Of a stretch of 45,656 nt of DNA, positions 45,329-45,656 are shown in pieces. The stretch's first letter is position 1. The number at the start of each line of letters is the position of its first letter. The position numbers and the translations under genes are program-made. The notes under the pieces were generated by a model. That model saw only the letters and a list, made by a program, of their open reading frames with translations. It ran no database searches and had not been told where the DNA came from. The stretch covers positions 1-45,656 of the forward strand of contig QIAJ01000109.1 of the NCBI GenBank assembly GCA_003225495.1, given 5' to 3'. The DNA comes from Acidobacteriota bacterium (GTDB lineage: Bacteria > Acidobacteriota > Terriglobia > Terriglobales > Acidobacteriaceae).

Positions 45329-45352
45329 GGGCGATCGCTTGCGCGATCGCCC
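45313..45352 (-). terminator. Terminator downstream of the tRNA-Phe fragment
   Basis: Perfect 10-bp arms GGGCGATCGC / GCGATCGCCC with loop TTGC. Read on the minus strand, it is followed by AATGTTTTTTGAG. It lies 111 bases past the 3' end of the tRNA fragment, in the direction of its transcription, and may be the tRNA's original terminator. Confidence 0.75.
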
Positions 45353-45463
45353 CAAGACTTACAACCGATTATTTCTGCAGGAACACCGTGAGTTCAATGA
45401 GAATCGTGGGTGGGATCGTGGGTGGAGAATTTCGTGCCTGTGCCGCTAAACCTTTTAGAATGA

Positions 45464-45513
45464 TGGTGGCCAGGGACGGAGTTGAACCGCCGACGCCAGC
45501 CTTTTCAGGGCTG
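45464..45513 (-). tRNA. 3' half of tRNA-Phe(GAA), likely attachment site
   Basis: Read on the minus strand: anticodon arm CAGCC-CTGAAAA-GGCTG (anticodon GAA), variable loop GCGTC, T arm GGCGG-TTCAACT-CCGTC, acceptor strand CCTGGCC, discriminator A and encoded CCA. The D arm and the 5' acceptor strand GGCCAGG are absent; upstream sequence does not pair. A tRNA cannot form, so this is a fragment. The break at the anticodon arm is a typical crossover place for tyrosine recombinases, so it is most likely an att site of an integrated element. Confidence 0.85.
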
Positions 45514-45541
45514 GATTCAACCAGCCTATCTCCCTTGTTGG

Positions 45542-45656
45542 TCAATAACTTAACTTGTCAAGGTGGCCACAGTTTTGTGACCACTCTGTGACCAGCGCCG
45601 ATGTTCGCCTAGCGTCGGCTTGGACGGCCAAGTTCAGAGTACCGTGACACGAATGT
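45542..45656 (-). CDS. 3' end of an unidentified gene, possibly an integrase
   Basis: An open frame enters from the right edge on the minus strand and ends at a TGA 29 bases from the tRNA fragment. Its last residues are LVTEWSQNCGHLDKLSY. Only 37 codons are seen, too few for a family call. Position next to a tRNA scar, and orientation toward it, are typical of site-specific integrase genes; that is the only ground for the suggestion. Confidence 0.35.
   Translation of the reverse strand, partial: HSCHGTLNLAVQADARRTSALVTEWSQNCGHLDKLSY

Noticed and set aside
45329..45352. GCGATCGC as a cyanobacterial HIP1 element
   Set aside because: The octamer occurs here as the two arms of one terminator stem, and nothing else in the window suggests cyanobacteria.

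Overview
The window looks like chromosomal DNA of an Acidobacteriota member (Terriglobia / Koribacter-like). The grounds are gene content and style: high GC, a Tol-Pal operon in order Q-R-TonB/TolA-B-Pal-CpoB, a pilMNOPQ operon, Ser/Thr kinases joined to propeller or membrane domains, a fused E1 alpha/beta 2-oxoacid dehydrogenase, and intergenic hairpins of a kind I associate with this phylum. The assignment is inferred from content, not from a marker gene such as 16S rRNA. LAYOUT. 1-5.2 kb (+): complete Tol-Pal envelope operon. 5.2-7.9 kb (-): Ser/Thr kinase with an N-terminal multi-span membrane domain, and a HAD phosphatase. 8.1-14.1 kb (+): small acidic protein, Zn alcohol dehydrogenase, a BlaI/BlaR-type regulator-protease pair with a clear operator, a NIPSNAP protein, a SYLF lipid-binding protein and a small membrane protein. 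14.1-17.2 kb: a gene-poor, repeat-rich patch with decayed pieces (Ala/Gly-rich fragment, amber-split membrane protein, frameshifted small membrane protein) and an intact pair on the minus strand that resembles phage spanins. 17.2-20.9 kb (+): RNase PH, tagatose-bisphosphate aldolase, a secreted unknown and a short-chain dehydrogenase. 20.9-28.9 kb (-): two APC amino-acid permeases, ThiE, a retropepsin-SnoaL fusion, biotin carboxylase, BCCP and an Xaa-Pro peptidase. 29.0-34.8 kb (-): type IV pilus operon pilM-N-O-P-Q led by a BldC/excisionase-like HTH gene and closed by a strong terminator. 34.8-38.8 kb: a decayed gene remnant, a transglutaminase-like protein, and a kinase-propeller gene broken by a frameshift. 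38.8-44.9 kb: phosphoglycolate phosphatase-like protein, the E1 fusion, and a minus-strand set of SRPBCC protein, formaldehyde-dehydrogenase-like MDR and HAD phosphatase. 45.3-45.65 kb: a minus-strand terminator, a 50-nt 3' half of tRNA-Phe(GAA), and the open 3' end of a gene that may be an integrase. This looks like the boundary of an integrated element extending beyond the window. HOW IT WORKS TOGETHER. Most of the window is envelope biology (Tol-Pal, pilus assembly, membrane kinases, BlaR-like sensor) and central metabolism (fatty-acid precursor supply by AccBC, branched-chain 2-oxoacid oxidation, amino-acid uptake). Superimposed are short repeats: heptamer GGTNNCA-type arrays in three intergenic leaders, and paired hairpins with TTTA and TTCA loops at two loci. 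One of these hairpin pairs lies inside the N-terminal coding part of the protease fusion. The items most worth a second look are the pilM gene without a canonical start codon, the repeat-derived signal peptide, the BlaR-like protein with an 'LG' heptad coiled-coil sensor, the spanin-like pair and the tRNA-Phe attachment scar.
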